Positions 10,068-18,732 are shown, counted from the stretch's first letter. The stretch: DNA of 64,000 bases from CAVQBC01 sp963710665 (GCA_963710665.1 CAVQBC010000001.1:72960-136959); one strand, 5' to 3'. The notes: a model not told the origin generated them from the sequence alone. Numbers and translations: made by a program.

Positions 10068-10537
10068 TGCCGCGCCGCGCCGCCGCCACCATCCGGACGA
10101 TCGAGCCGGATCCCGTCCACCGGTCCCGGCTCGTCCAGCAGGTGATCAACCGCGTGATGCTCGACGGCAAGAAGTCCACGTCCGAGCGGATCGTCTACGA
10201 CGCGCTGGCCCAGCTCTCCGAGCGCACCGGCAAGGACGCGGTCGAGGCCCTCGAGGCGTCGATCAAGGCGCTGACGCCCGTGCTCGAGGTCCGCTCCCGC
10301 CGCGTCGGCGGCGCGACCTACCAGGTGCCGGTCGAGGTACCCGCGCGGCGCGCGCGGACGCTCGCGGTCCGCTGGCTGGTCGAGTTCGCGCGCCAGCGCC
10401 GGGAGAAGTCGATGTCCCAGCGGCTCGCCAACGAGCTGCTCGACGCGCAGTCCCAGCAGGGCGGCGCGTACAAGCGCAAGGACGACATCTTCCGCATGGC
10501 GCAGGCCAACAAGGCCTTCGCCCACTACCGCTGGTAG
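10067..10537 (+). CDS. rpsG: 30S ribosomal protein S7
   Basis: 156-aa uS7, which nucleates assembly of the 30S head and contacts the E site. Conserved blocks: QQVINRVMLDGKKSTSERIVYDAL, VEVRSRRVGGATYQVPVEV-like central segment, RWLVEFARQRREKSM, and the C-terminal KRKDDIFRMAQANKAFAHYRW. The GTG start overlaps the rpsL stop (TAGTG). fusA does not follow; an oxidoreductase and an exopolysaccharide locus do. Confidence 0.98.
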   Translation: MPRRAAATIRTIEPDPVHRSRLVQQVINRVMLDGKKSTSERIVYDALAQLSERTGKDAVEALEASIKALTPVLEVRSRRVGGATYQVPVEVPARRARTLAVRWLVEFARQRREKSMSQRLANELLDAQSQQGGAYKRKDDIFRMAQANKAFAHYRW

Positions 10538-10575
10538 CCGGGACCCGCGACCGTTTGCGCCGCTGCGCCGCCGGA

Positions 10576-10581
10576 TAGGTA
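10576..10581 (+). promoter_or_regulatory. TAGGTA -10 element before the quinone-reductase-like gene
   Basis: TAGGTA with a 7-base gap to GTG 10589 and no Shine-Dalgarno sequence; one of the recurrent leaderless-type promoters of this window. Confidence 0.4.
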
Positions 10582-10588
10582 GCTCACC

Positions 10589-11527
10589 GTGCGTGCCATG
10601 GTCATCCGCGAGTTCGGGGGGAACGACCGGCTGGAGCTGGCCGACGTCGACGCCCCGCCCGTCGCCCCCGACGGGGTGCTCGTCCGCGTGCGGGCGGCGG
10701 GGCTCAACCCGGTCGACACCAAGATCCGCGAGGGCTACCTCGCCGGCGCGTTCCCCTCGCACTTCCCGCTCATCCTGGGGTGGGACGCGGCGGGCGTCGT
10801 CGAGCAGGTCGGCCCCGCGGTGACGTGGTTCAAGCCCGGCGACGAGGTCCACGGCTACTGCCGGCGGCATCACATCCAGTTCGGGACGCTCGCGGAGTAC
10901 ACGACGGTGCCGGAGGGCTACCTGGCCCACAAGCCGCGCCAGCTGTCCTTCGAGGAGGCGGCGGCGATGCCGCTGACCGCCCTCACCGCCCACCAGTGCC
11001 TCGAGGTGCTCGGCCTGCGCGGCGGCGAGACGCTGTTCGTCGGCGGCGGCGCGGGCGGGGTCGGGCACTTCGCGGTGCAGCTCGGCGTCGCGCGCGGCGC
11101 GCGCGTGATCGCCACCGCCTCGGAGCGCAACCACGACTTCCTGCGGGCGCTCGGCGCCGACCCGCTCGACTACGCCGCGCGCGACGTCGCCGAGCGCGTG
11201 CGCGACCTCGCCGGGGACGGCGGCGCCGACGCCGCGCTCGACATCTTCGCCGGCGACCCGCGCGAGCAGGCGTTCTCCGTCCTGCGCCGCGGCGGGCGCC
11301 TGTGCTCGATCGCCGGGCCGGCGCCCGAGCCGCGCGAGGGCTACGAGGTCCATTACGTCTTCGTGCGCCCGAGCGGCTACGACCTCGCCGAGCTCGACCA
11401 GCTCGTGGTGGACGGCAGGCTGCGCCCGTACGTCGCCGACATCTACCCGCTCGAGCGGCTGGCGGACGCCTACGAGCGCCTCGAGGCGGGCCACGTGCGG
11501 GGCAAGCTCGTCGTCACCATCGACTAG
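10589..11527 (+). CDS. NADPH:quinone-reductase-like medium-chain oxidoreductase
   Basis: 312-aa MDR-superfamily NADP(H)-dependent oxidoreductase of the zinc-free quinone reductase type. The N-terminal GroES-like half carries VRAAGLNPVDTKIREG, then the Rossmann motif VGGGAGGVGHFAVQLG (about residue 151) and a C-terminal GRLRPYVADIYPLERLADAYERLEAGHVRGKLV block. No structural-zinc cysteine cluster is visible. The start is GTG 10589, because TAGGTA lies seven bases upstream. It stands alone between rpsG and the exopolysaccharide genes; the physiological substrate is unknown. Confidence 0.88.
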   Translation: MRAMVIREFGGNDRLELADVDAPPVAPDGVLVRVRAAGLNPVDTKIREGYLAGAFPSHFPLILGWDAAGVVEQVGPAVTWFKPGDEVHGYCRRHHIQFGTLAEYTTVPEGYLAHKPRQLSFEEAAAMPLTALTAHQCLEVLGLRGGETLFVGGGAGGVGHFAVQLGVARGARVIATASERNHDFLRALGADPLDYAARDVAERVRDLAGDGGADAALDIFAGDPREQAFSVLRRGGRLCSIAGPAPEPREGYEVHYVFVRPSGYDLAELDQLVVDGRLRPYVADIYPLERLADAYERLEAGHVRGKLVVTID

Positions 11528-11551
11528 CGCCTACGACACGCGGCCAGGCCG

Positions 11552-12649
11552 TTGGCCGCCGGCCGGTCGCCCGGTAGGATCGGGCCCCTGCTCACGGATC
11601 GCAGGAACGCCGGGCGGGCTCGGCCGCCATGGATGGTGGTGATCGCGGTGATGGGGCTGGCGCTGCTGGCCGCCGCCGTCGGTGCGACGCTGGCCAACGA
11701 CTCCTCCTCGCCGGACACGTCGGCGCGGAAGGACTCGACCGCGTCTGCCGCCGAGCGCAGCCGGGGCTGCGCGCGGCCCTACTCGGACGCGAGCCCGTGG
11801 AACACCCCGATCGGCGGCTCCCCGCGGGTCGCGCCCGACAGCGGGCGCCACATCTCCGCGCTCGAGGGCGTCCTGACCTCCGACCCGACCCAGTACACCT
11901 ATCCGGTCTACGAGGTGAGCCGGCGCACCCAGCGCCAGAGCGTGCGGGTCCGCAACGTGTACTCGGACGTCACGGCCGGCGGCCGGCGCCTGACCGTGCG
12001 CAAGGGCCCCACCATCCGGCTGCCGATCCCCGCGGGCGCGCGGGCCGCCGAGGGCAGCGACGCCCAGATCATCCTGCTCGACCGCGACACGGGCGACGAG
12101 TGGGGCGCGTGGCGGCTGAGCCGCGAGGGCGGGCGCTGGGGGATGGAGAACGGCTACCACTACAACACGCGCTGGAGCGGGGTCCCGCCGCGCGCTGCCG
12201 ACGGGCAGACGTTCGGCTCGCGGGGCGCCGGCGTGCCGTACCTCGCCGGGCTCGTGCGCCCGTGCGAGCTGCGCCGCGGGCGCATCGACCACGCGCTCGC
12301 GTTCGCCTACAACTTCCCGAGCCCCGCGCACGTCTACCCGGCCACGAAGTCCGACGGCAGCGGCGACCGCGCCGCCGACATGCCCGAGGGCACGCGGATG
12401 CAGCTCGATCCCTCGCTGACCGCCCAGCGGCTCCGCGAGATGGGCTGCCGCGGGCCGTGCCTGACGATCGCGCGGGCGCTGCAGCGCTACGGGATGTACG
12501 TGATCGACAACTCCGGGCGCCCCAAGGTCATCCTCGAGTACGTCGACACCGCCAGGTGGCGGGGCTTCGTGGACGCGGAGACGGTGAGCCCCATCCCGCT
12601 GTCCGCCTTCCGCGTGCTGCGGCCCTGCCGACCGGGGAGCCGGTGCTGA
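11552..12649 (+). CDS. Secreted or membrane-anchored protein of unknown function, SPWNTPI motif
   Basis: Up to 365 aa. A basic N-terminus (RRNAGRARPPW) is followed by a hydrophobic segment (VVIAVMGLALLAAAVGATLA, about residues 29-48) and then an extracytoplasmic region. Notable stretches are CARPYSDASPWNTPIG, the central ENGYHYNTRWSGV, RMQLDPSLTAQRLREMGC, and TIARALQRYGMYVIDN. Four cysteines may form disulfides. I do not recognise a named domain; similar exported proteins occur in actinobacteria without assigned function. The start is uncertain: ATG 11552 gives the longest frame, but the TAGGAT element at 11573 favours CTG 11588 or ATG 11633. It precedes the chain-length gene by 82 bp and may act on the exported glycan. 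Confidence 0.65.
   Translation: MAAGRSPGRIGPLLTDRRNAGRARPPWMVVIAVMGLALLAAAVGATLANDSSSPDTSARKDSTASAAERSRGCARPYSDASPWNTPIGGSPRVAPDSGRHISALEGVLTSDPTQYTYPVYEVSRRTQRQSVRVRNVYSDVTAGGRRLTVRKGPTIRLPIPAGARAAEGSDAQIILLDRDTGDEWGAWRLSREGGRWGMENGYHYNTRWSGVPPRAADGQTFGSRGAGVPYLAGLVRPCELRRGRIDHALAFAYNFPSPAHVYPATKSDGSGDRAADMPEGTRMQLDPSLTAQRLREMGCRGPCLTIARALQRYGMYVIDNSGRPKVILEYVDTARWRGFVDAETVSPIPLSAFRVLRPCRPGSRC
11573..11578 (+). promoter_or_regulatory. TAGGAT -10 element at the start of the exopolysaccharide locus
   Basis: TAGGAT lies inside the longest possible reading frame of the next gene, 9 bases before a CTG (11588) and 54 bases before an ATG (11633). If used, it excludes the ATG at 11552 as the start. 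Confidence 0.35.
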
Positions 12650-12731
12650 CCGGGCGCCAAAGTCGGCTCCCGGCCCCCGACCCCGTCATGTAAGGTCCCC
12701 GCCGACCGCGTCACCGATCAACAGGACTGGA

Positions 12732-14204
12732 ATGGACTCCGTCGATCACACCGGGCTGCTGTCTCTCGCGAAGCGCTGGTGGTGGCTGCTGGCACTGAGC
12801 GCGGTCATCGCAGGCTTCGTCGGCTGGGCCTGGGCCTCGCTGTCCTCGCCGACCTACCAGGCCGAGGCCAAGATGCTGGTGGGGCCGCTGAACACGGACT
12901 TCCGCGCCACGCTCGAGGCGTCCGGGCAGCTCGGGCGCACCTACTCGGACCTCGCCACCAGCCGCCCCGTGCTGGCCGAGGCGATCCGCCGCGAGAAGGC
13001 CCCGACGAGCGTCACCGACCTGGCAGACCACGTCACCGCGACGGCGAACGAGCTGACGCGGCTCGTGACGATCTCCGTCGAGGACTCGAACCGCAACGAG
13101 GCGGCGGGGCTCGCCAACGCCCTGGCCGCCCGCGTCCGCCAGCTCGCGGCGCGCTCGCCGCTGACCGACACGAACGCGGTCGAGGACCTGATGCGCGACT
13201 CCGACATCGCCGGACTGCCCCGCGAGGAGCGCTCGCGGGTCCAGGCGGCGGCGCGCCGGGTCCTCGGCAACTCGCAGGCGGGCGCCGTCACGGTGATCGA
13301 GCCGGCTACGCCGCCGGAGGACCCGATCGCGCCGAACGTGCCGCTGATCACGCTGCTGTGCGCGATGGGCGGGCTGCTGATCGGCGCCGTCCTCGTCTTC
13401 CTCAAGGACGCCGGCAGCCAGTCGGTGGTCGACGAGCGCGCGCTCAGCGAGCTCGTGCACCCGTTCCTCGGCTGGGTCGACATCCCCTCGACGGGCGCGC
13501 CGGGCGGCGCGCTGCCCGTGGAGAGCGACCCGATGTCGGCCACCGCGGAGCTGTTCCGCCTGCTCGCCAACAAGATCGGGCTGGCGGACGGGCGCTCGTC
13601 GATCCACACGCTGCTGGTGGTCGATCCCGACGACGGGGCGACCTCCGGCCTACTGGCGGCCAACCTCGCCGCCGCGGTGGGCGACGCCGACCGTCGCGTC
13701 CTGCTCGTCGACGCGAGCGGCGCGAACGGCGGGCTCACGTCGCTGATGGACCTCGAGGGAGAGCCCGGCTACGGCGAGCTGGTCGCGAGCGCCACCCCGC
13801 GCGCGCAGATCAACGGCAAGCTCGACCGCCTGCGGGTCGCGCACTCCGAGACCGTCGAGGTCATCCCGCGCGGCGCTCCGGAGCCCACCGGCCTGCTCGA
13901 CGTCAAGCGCGCCGAGCGCCTGCTGGCACGCCTCGGCCGGGTGGCCGACCTCGTGATCATCTGCGCCCCGCCGCTGCACCGCTCGCCCGCCGGGCAGGTG
14001 TGGGCGCGCGTCGCCGACGGCACCGTGCTCGCCGTCGAGGACGGCCGCAGCACGCGGGAGGCGGTCGGCCGCAGCGTGGCGAGCCTGAACTTCGTCAACG
14101 CGCGCGTGATCGGCACGGTCTCCGTGCGCCGGCACATGGCCGTCCCGCAGCTGCGCCGCCGCCAGCACCTGATCGAGGCGGGGGCGCCGGCCGACGAGGA
14201 CTAG
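12732..14204 (+). CDS. Wzz/CapA-type chain-length protein fused to a degenerate BY-kinase-like domain
   Basis: 490 aa. The N-terminal Wzz-type part has a membrane helix at about residues 17-37, a periplasmic region starting SPTYQAEAKMLVGPLN, and a second helix near 200-222 preceded by a Pro-rich segment (PPEDPIAPNVPL). The cytoplasmic part (about 285-450) resembles CpsD/Wzc tyrosine kinases, with LLVVDPDDGATSGLLAANLA at the Walker A position and RRVLLVDASGANGG at Walker A'. The lysine and Ser/Thr of a P-loop are missing, and no tyrosine-rich tail exists, so kinase activity is unlikely. TAAGGT at 12691 may be its promoter; AGGA precedes ATG 12732. It overlaps the next gene by one base (TAGTG). 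Confidence 0.8.
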   Translation: MDSVDHTGLLSLAKRWWWLLALSAVIAGFVGWAWASLSSPTYQAEAKMLVGPLNTDFRATLEASGQLGRTYSDLATSRPVLAEAIRREKAPTSVTDLADHVTATANELTRLVTISVEDSNRNEAAGLANALAARVRQLAARSPLTDTNAVEDLMRDSDIAGLPREERSRVQAAARRVLGNSQAGAVTVIEPATPPEDPIAPNVPLITLLCAMGGLLIGAVLVFLKDAGSQSVVDERALSELVHPFLGWVDIPSTGAPGGALPVESDPMSATAELFRLLANKIGLADGRSSIHTLLVVDPDDGATSGLLAANLAAAVGDADRRVLLVDASGANGGLTSLMDLEGEPGYGELVASATPRAQINGKLDRLRVAHSETVEVIPRGAPEPTGLLDVKRAERLLARLGRVADLVIICAPPLHRSPAGQVWARVADGTVLAVEDGRSTREAVGRSVASLNFVNARVIGTVSVRRHMAVPQLRRRQHLIEAGAPADED

Positions 14205-15220
14205 TGGGGCGCCCGCGCGTCCTGCTGGCCGCCGACGCCGGCGAGGGCTGCCTCGCGGCGGTCCGGGGGCTGGCGGCCGGGGGCTACGAGCCGTGGGTCG
14301 CCGTGTCGCGGCGCCACGCCTACGCCGCGCGCTCGCGGGCGGCGGCGGGCGTGCTCGCGGTGTCCGACGCGGACGCCGACCCGGCGGGACACGCCGACGC
14401 GCTCGCCCGCGCGGCGCGACGGCTGGGCGCGGCCGCGGTGCTGCCCGGCAGCGACGCGAGCCTCGCGGCGCTGAGCGGGCGCGAGGCCGCCTTCCACCCG
14501 GCGGCGGTCGGCGCCGGCACGCCGGAGGCGCTGCACCGCGCGACGGCCGGCCTGGGCGCCCTCGCGGCGCGCCACCGGCTGCCGCCGGCGCCGGCCGGGC
14601 TCGCCGAGCGCCGGCTCGCGGTGGCCGGGCGGCCCGCTCCCGCCGAGCCCGCGGAGCTCGCGGCGGTCAGCGGCCTCGTGCGCGACGGGCGGATGCTCAG
14701 CGCCCTGCACCAGCGCTCGCCGCGCATCTGGCCGTCCGAGACCGGGCGCAGCGCGTACGCGGTGACGGTCGCCCCCGATCCCGGGCTCGAGGCGGCGGTC
14801 GCGGCGCTGCTCGCCGAGGTGGGCTGGACCGGCCTGTACCACGTGCCGCTGCTGGTCGCCGCCGACGGTGCATGGCTGCTCGACCTCGTGCTCACGCCGG
14901 GGACCTACGGCTCCCTCGCCCTCGCCGTCGCCGCGGGCCACAACCTCGCGGCCGGGTGGGCGGACCTCGTCTGCGGGCGGCCCGTCGACCTCGGCCCGTA
15001 CCGGGTCGGGGCGGGGCTGCGCTGCGAGGAGCGCGACGCGCCGGCGCTGGCGGCCACCGTGCTCGCGGGGCGCCCCCGCGCCGCGCTGCGCGCCCTGCGC
15101 CCGGGCCGCGACCGCCGGCTGTCCGTGCTCTCGCCCCGCGACCCGGCGCCGGCGCTCACGCTCGGCCGGCGGCTGGGGGAGAAGGCGGGCCGCCGGGCGC
15201 GGCGCCTCGCGCGGCGCTAG
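14204..15220 (+). CDS. ATP-grasp-like protein, probably degenerate
   Basis: 338-aa protein whose order of segments follows ATP-grasp enzymes. It has a Rossmann-like N-terminus (RPRVLLAADAGEGCLAAVRGL), a central LGAAAVLPGSDASLAAL matching the pre-ATP-grasp pattern, and a late DGAWLLDLVLTPGTYGSLALAV where active enzymes have the E-x-N-x-R metal site. That acidic-Asn motif and most of the ATP-binding lysines are not visible, and the protein is about 80 aa shorter than the intact homolog at 18746. GTG 14204 overlaps the upstream stop. It may be a non-catalytic partner of the chain-length protein or an inactivated ligase. Family assignment is by pattern only. Confidence 0.55.
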   Translation: MGRPRVLLAADAGEGCLAAVRGLAAGGYEPWVAVSRRHAYAARSRAAAGVLAVSDADADPAGHADALARAARRLGAAAVLPGSDASLAALSGREAAFHPAAVGAGTPEALHRATAGLGALAARHRLPPAPAGLAERRLAVAGRPAPAEPAELAAVSGLVRDGRMLSALHQRSPRIWPSETGRSAYAVTVAPDPGLEAAVAALLAEVGWTGLYHVPLLVAADGAWLLDLVLTPGTYGSLALAVAAGHNLAAGWADLVCGRPVDLGPYRVGAGLRCEERDAPALAATVLAGRPRAALRALRPGRDRRLSVLSPRDPAPALTLGRRLGEKAGRRARRLARR

Positions 15221-15259
15221 CCCGCCCGGCCCCGCGCGCCGCCTCGGCCCCGCGCGCCT

Positions 15260-15470
15260 TGCCCTGCCACGCCTTGGCCTGCCACGGCTGGTAAGCGCCC
15301 GCCGGCTCGGTCGGCATGAAGGAGTGGCGCAGGAACACCGTCCGCACTCGTCGCTTCCGCACGGCGGCGAGCACGCGAAGCGTGTTGGGGAGCACCGCGT
15401 CGGCGCCCGCGACCTGGCGCAGGATGCCGACCTGCACGTCGTCGAGGAGGAGCGCGACCGTCGCCGGCCG
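15260..15470 (-). pseudogene. Fragment of an isochorismatase-family cysteine hydrolase
   Basis: On the minus strand one frame gives RPATVALLLDDVQVGIL, DAVLPNTLRVLAAVRKRRV and RTVFLRHSFMPTEPAGAYQ, then WQAKAWQG. These match the N-terminal third of isochorismatase-like hydrolases (the LLVxDVQ catalytic Asp segment and the strand that follows). The frame then runs into the antisense of the neighbouring gene, and no body with the catalytic Lys or Cys is present. The remnant is about 70 residues with no proper start. An imperfect 15-bp tandem duplication (GCCTTGCCCTGCCAC / GCCTTGGCCTGCCAC on the plus strand near 15257-15288) lies at the break and may mark the damage. Confidence 0.5.
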
Positions 15471-15603
15471 CACGGCGTCGGCCGGCGACTCGGGGGCTCT
15501 CGAGGCCGTGGAAGCGGCCCAGGGGCGGGGACCCTGCCTTGCCCCGGCGCGGCAGCCGAGCACCAGCGACGACGTGCTCGCAGCACGCCGTAGCGGCGGC
15601 GGC

Positions 15604-15644
15604 GTTGTCGACTTACGCGCGCCCAGCAACGCCAAGTCGACAAC
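15604..15644. repeat. 11-bp perfect inverted repeat with 19-base spacer
   Basis: GTTGTCGACTT (15604-15614) is mirrored by AAGTCGACAAC (15634-15644). The arms are less GC-rich than the surroundings and contain GTCGAC in each arm. It lies in a gene-free stretch beside a gene remnant, so a mobile-element end, an extragenic palindrome or a terminator-like fold are all possible. Confidence 0.6.
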
Positions 15645-15984
15645 CGGTGTGGCGCCACGCCCTCCGTCGCCTCAGAACAGCCCTGGATCCGGGCGCGGCC
15701 GCCGGTCCGCGGGCGAGGCCTGCTACGCCATGACTCGCGTGCGCTCGAGCCGGCGAGGAGCGAGCGGCGTCACTGCTGCGCCGTGTGACACGGCGTGGTG
15801 GCCGCAGCCGACGCTGATGGCCCGCTGGGCCTTCGCATCCGGTTCGTGCGGCGGAGGCCGCGGTACGCCGGCTCACGTCGAGCTACCCGGAGAAGGGCTC
15901 TCGACCTCGCGCGAGCGGCGGGTGGGGGCCCGCGCGGCGGCGGACGTAGTCGATCTGCTCGGACGAGCTCGGCGGGGCGCGGCG
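15645..15984. other. Gene-poor stretch, no coding region recognised
   Basis: No frame on either strand shows a recognisable protein. The only structure seen is a tight dyad CGCCGTGT-G-ACACGGCG at 15779-15795. Together with the remnant and repeat just upstream, the whole 765-bp region between the ATP-grasp-like gene and the flippase looks like decayed sequence. Confidence 0.5.
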
Positions 15985-17535
15985 CTAGCCCCGGCCCGCC
16001 AGGCGCCCGACGAGCGGGAGCCGGCGCAGCTCGGGGAACGTGTCGCCGATCACGAGCTGCCCGCGGCTCAGCCACAGCACCGCGAGGCAGGCCGCGACGG
16101 TGAGCAGGATGCGCACGGCGAGGGGCGGGCCGGCGAGCGAGAGCGCCGCGTAGACCGCCGAGACGCCCAGGACCGCGGCGTGGACGCGCAGGTAGCGGCG
16201 GTCGATCGCGTGGACGGTCGTCTTGCGGGCGATCCCCGTCTGCCACGCGGCCGTGAGCACGAGCTGGGAGAGCGTGGCCGCCATCGCCGCGCCGACCGCG
16301 CCGAACGGCGGGATGAGGGCGATCGTCAGCGCGATCGCGAGCACGGCGATGCACAGGTTCGTGACGATCACGTAGCGCACGCGGCGGAAGACGACCAGCA
16401 CGTCGTTGTTGGGGCCCGTGGCCGCGGTGAGGAAGCCCGACACCGCGAGGATGGCGAGCACGGGCGCCGCGTCCTCGTAGCGCTCGCCGAACAGCAGCAC
16501 GGTGACGGGCCCGGCCAGCCCGGCGGCGGTCAGCACCAGCGGGTAGGCGAGCACCGTGGTCCACGCCGTGGTCTGCCAGTACAGGCTGCTCAGCGCGTCG
16601 TTCTCGCCGCGCTCGATCATCCGCGAGGCCATCGGCGTGAACAGGTAGCCGAACGAGATGCGCACGTAGATCATCACCATCGCCACGGGCAGCACGGCGC
16701 GGTACTCGGCGACGTCCGCCGAGGTGGCGAGCAGGCCGAGCAGGAGGCCGCCGGCGGCGGCCAGCAGGCCGGACTGCAGGTCGTTGGTCAGCAGCGGGAA
16801 GCTGAAGGTGAACACGCGCTTGACCGGCAGGATCAGCCGCCCCGGTCGCAGGTACTCCCAGATCGCGCGGTGCGTCAGCACCGGGATCAGCGCGGCGCCG
16901 AACACGACGAGGCCGAGCGCCCCGGTCACGAGGTAGCCCGCGGCGAGCAGCACCGCGCTGCCGCCGGTGAGCAGCAGCACGGCGACGACCGCCAGGCGCA
17001 TCAGCGGCATCCAGACGTTGCGCCGCATGACGATCGTGCGCGGCAGCCCGAACACCGCGAAGGTGGCGTCCAGCAGGCTGCCGATGGCCTGCACGGGGGC
17101 GAGCACGATCAGGATCGAGAGCAGCAGCGGGGCCTCGGCCTCGGGCGGCAGGCCGCCCGCGATCTCGCCGCTGAAGGCGATCACGCCGAGCACGACCACG
17201 GTGCCGATCGACACCACGACGCCGAAGGCCAGCGCGAGCGTGCCCGCCGCGCGGGCGAGGTCGTCGCGCTCCTCGTAGAGCGGCAGCACCCGGGAGATGC
17301 CGCCCCGGAGGCCGAACGCGGTGACGACCTCGGCGAGCGTCAGGATCGACAGCGCGTAGGCGAAGGCGCCGTACTCGGTCTTCGACAGCGCGCGCACGAT
17401 CAGGACCTGGGTGACCATGTTGAGGGTCGTCCCGAAGGCCTGGCCGGCCAGCAGGAGGCTCGAGCCGCGGACCTGGGTGCGGTTCGCGGTCGTCGCCGAT
17501 CCGTCTGGCTTCCGTGCCATCGACCTGCTGCTCAC
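15985..17535 (-). CDS. Polysaccharide flippase (Wzx/MATE-type, oligosaccharide transporter)
   Basis: 516-aa integral membrane protein with about 12-14 hydrophobic segments and the Wzx-type N-terminus (SSLLLAGQAFGTTLNMVTQVLIVRALSKTEYG pattern, split over residues 25-56). Such proteins flip lipid-linked repeat units across the membrane before polymerisation. The start is GTG 17535, because TAGGCT lies only six bases upstream with no ribosome-binding site; ATG at codon 6 is the alternative. It is a single-gene minus-strand unit between two plus-strand pairs of the locus. Confidence 0.88.
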   Translation of the reverse strand: MSSRSMARKPDGSATTANRTQVRGSSLLLAGQAFGTTLNMVTQVLIVRALSKTEYGAFAYALSILTLAEVVTAFGLRGGISRVLPLYEERDDLARAAGTLALAFGVVVSIGTVVVLGVIAFSGEIAGGLPPEAEAPLLLSILIVLAPVQAIGSLLDATFAVFGLPRTIVMRRNVWMPLMRLAVVAVLLLTGGSAVLLAAGYLVTGALGLVVFGAALIPVLTHRAIWEYLRPGRLILPVKRVFTFSFPLLTNDLQSGLLAAAGGLLLGLLATSADVAEYRAVLPVAMVMIYVRISFGYLFTPMASRMIERGENDALSSLYWQTTAWTTVLAYPLVLTAAGLAGPVTVLLFGERYEDAAPVLAILAVSGFLTAATGPNNDVLVVFRRVRYVIVTNLCIAVLAIALTIALIPPFGAVGAAMAATLSQLVLTAAWQTGIARKTTVHAIDRRYLRVHAAVLGVSAVYAALSLAGPPLAVRILLTVAACLAVLWLSRGQLVIGDTFPELRRLPLVGRLAGRG

Positions 17536-17541
17536 CGGCGC

Positions 17542-17547
17542 AGCCTA
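17542..17547 (-). promoter_or_regulatory. TAGGCT -10 element for the flippase gene
   Basis: Minus-strand TAGGCT, six bases before GTG 17535, no Shine-Dalgarno sequence: leaderless-type promoter. Confidence 0.45.
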
Positions 17548-17609
17548 CTCCGCGCCCACCTCGCCCCGCGTGTCGGCGGCGGGAGCGCGGGACCGGTCAC
17601 ACTGGCTCC

Positions 17610-18677
17610 ATGGGACTGCGCCTCCAGGAGGTCCGATCGCTCGCGGACGCGCGCCCCGCGTGGACGGCGCTCGCCGAGGCGGGCGGCAACCCGTTCGCGA
17701 CCTGGGAGTGGGCGTCGGCGTGGTGGGACGCGTGGGGCGCAGGCCGCCGGCTTCTGCTCTACGTGGCGCGCCGCGACGACGGGGAGCCCGCCGCGATCCT
17801 CCCGCTCTACCTCTCCGCGGAGCGCCCCGTGCGCCTCGTGCGCTTCATCGGGCACGGCCCGGCCGACCAGCTCGGCCCGGTGTGCGCGCCGCGCGACCGC
17901 CGGGAGGTGGCGGCGGCGCTGCGCCGGCTGGCGCGCGAGCGGCTCGGGCTGCGGACGCTGCTGCTCGCCGAGCGCATGCCGGGGTCCGACGGCTGGGCCG
18001 GGCTGCTGCGCGCGCCGGTGCTGCGGCGGGAGCGCTCGCCGGTCCTCGAGATCGCCGGCCACGGCTGGGAGGCGTGGCTCGCCAACCGCAGCACGAACTT
18101 CCGCCAGCAGGTGCGCCGGCGCGAGCGCAAGCTCGTCCGCGAGCACGGCCTGCGCTTCGAGCTCGTGACCGATCCCGCGCGGCTGCACCCGGCGCTCGGC
18201 CGGCTGATCACGCTGCACGACGCGCGGTGGCAGGGCGCCTCGAACGCGTTCGACGCCCGGCGCGCCGGGTTCCACCACGCCTTCGCCGAGCTGGCGCTCG
18301 CCCGCGGCTGGCTGCGGCTGTGGCTCGCCCACCTCGACGACGAGCCGGTGGCGGCGTGGCTCGGCTTCCGCTTCGCCGGATCGGACTGGTACTACCAGGC
18401 GGGCCGCTCGCCGGCGTGGGAGGCCTCCGGGGTCGGCTCGGTCCTGCTGCTGCACACGATCCGCGACGCCTTCGAGGCGGGGATGCGCGAGTACCGCTTC
18501 GGGCTCGGCGACGAGCCCTACAAGGCCCGCCTGACGACCGCCGACCCCGGGCTCGAGACGGTCGCGGTGGGCAGCCGCCCGGTCGTGCTGTCGGCGGCGG
18601 CCGCCGCGCGGGCGGCGACCGAGCTGCCCAAGAACGTGCGCGGCCGGCTGCTGCGGCCGCTCGCGTCGTCCGACTGA
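17610..18677 (+). CDS. FemAB/CelD-like GNAT acyltransferase (first of two)
   Basis: 355 aa with the CelD/BcsL-FemAB type of tandem GNAT fold. The N-terminal half has GNPFATWEWASAWWDAWG and AAILPLYLSAER; a central basic NFRQQVRRRERKLVREHGL; the C-terminal acetyltransferase half has WLAHLDDEPVAAWLGFRF, WYYQAGRSPAWEASGVGSVL and GLGDEPYKARLTT. Such proteins occur in exopolysaccharide loci and are thought to transfer acyl or aminoacyl groups to glycans. The ATG 17610 start is preceded by CACACT ten bases upstream. It is followed by an ATP-grasp gene, and a second member of the family is encoded at 19999-21126, suggesting paired decorating enzymes. Confidence 0.8.
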   Translation: MGLRLQEVRSLADARPAWTALAEAGGNPFATWEWASAWWDAWGAGRRLLLYVARRDDGEPAAILPLYLSAERPVRLVRFIGHGPADQLGPVCAPRDRREVAAALRRLARERLGLRTLLLAERMPGSDGWAGLLRAPVLRRERSPVLEIAGHGWEAWLANRSTNFRQQVRRRERKLVREHGLRFELVTDPARLHPALGRLITLHDARWQGASNAFDARRAGFHHAFAELALARGWLRLWLAHLDDEPVAAWLGFRFAGSDWYYQAGRSPAWEASGVGSVLLLHTIRDAFEAGMREYRFGLGDEPYKARLTTADPGLETVAVGSRPVVLSAAAAARAATELPKNVRGRLLRPLASSD

Positions 18678-18732
18678 GGTGGACTGTCCTTACTCGGCAC
18701 TCCGCCGCGCCCTCGGGGCGGCGCGGCGGGGA

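Noticed and set aside
15316..18168. 950-codon plus-strand frame spanning the flippase gene
   Set aside because: Arg/Ala/Gly/His-rich shadow of the minus-strand flippase and its flanks; no domain recognised.
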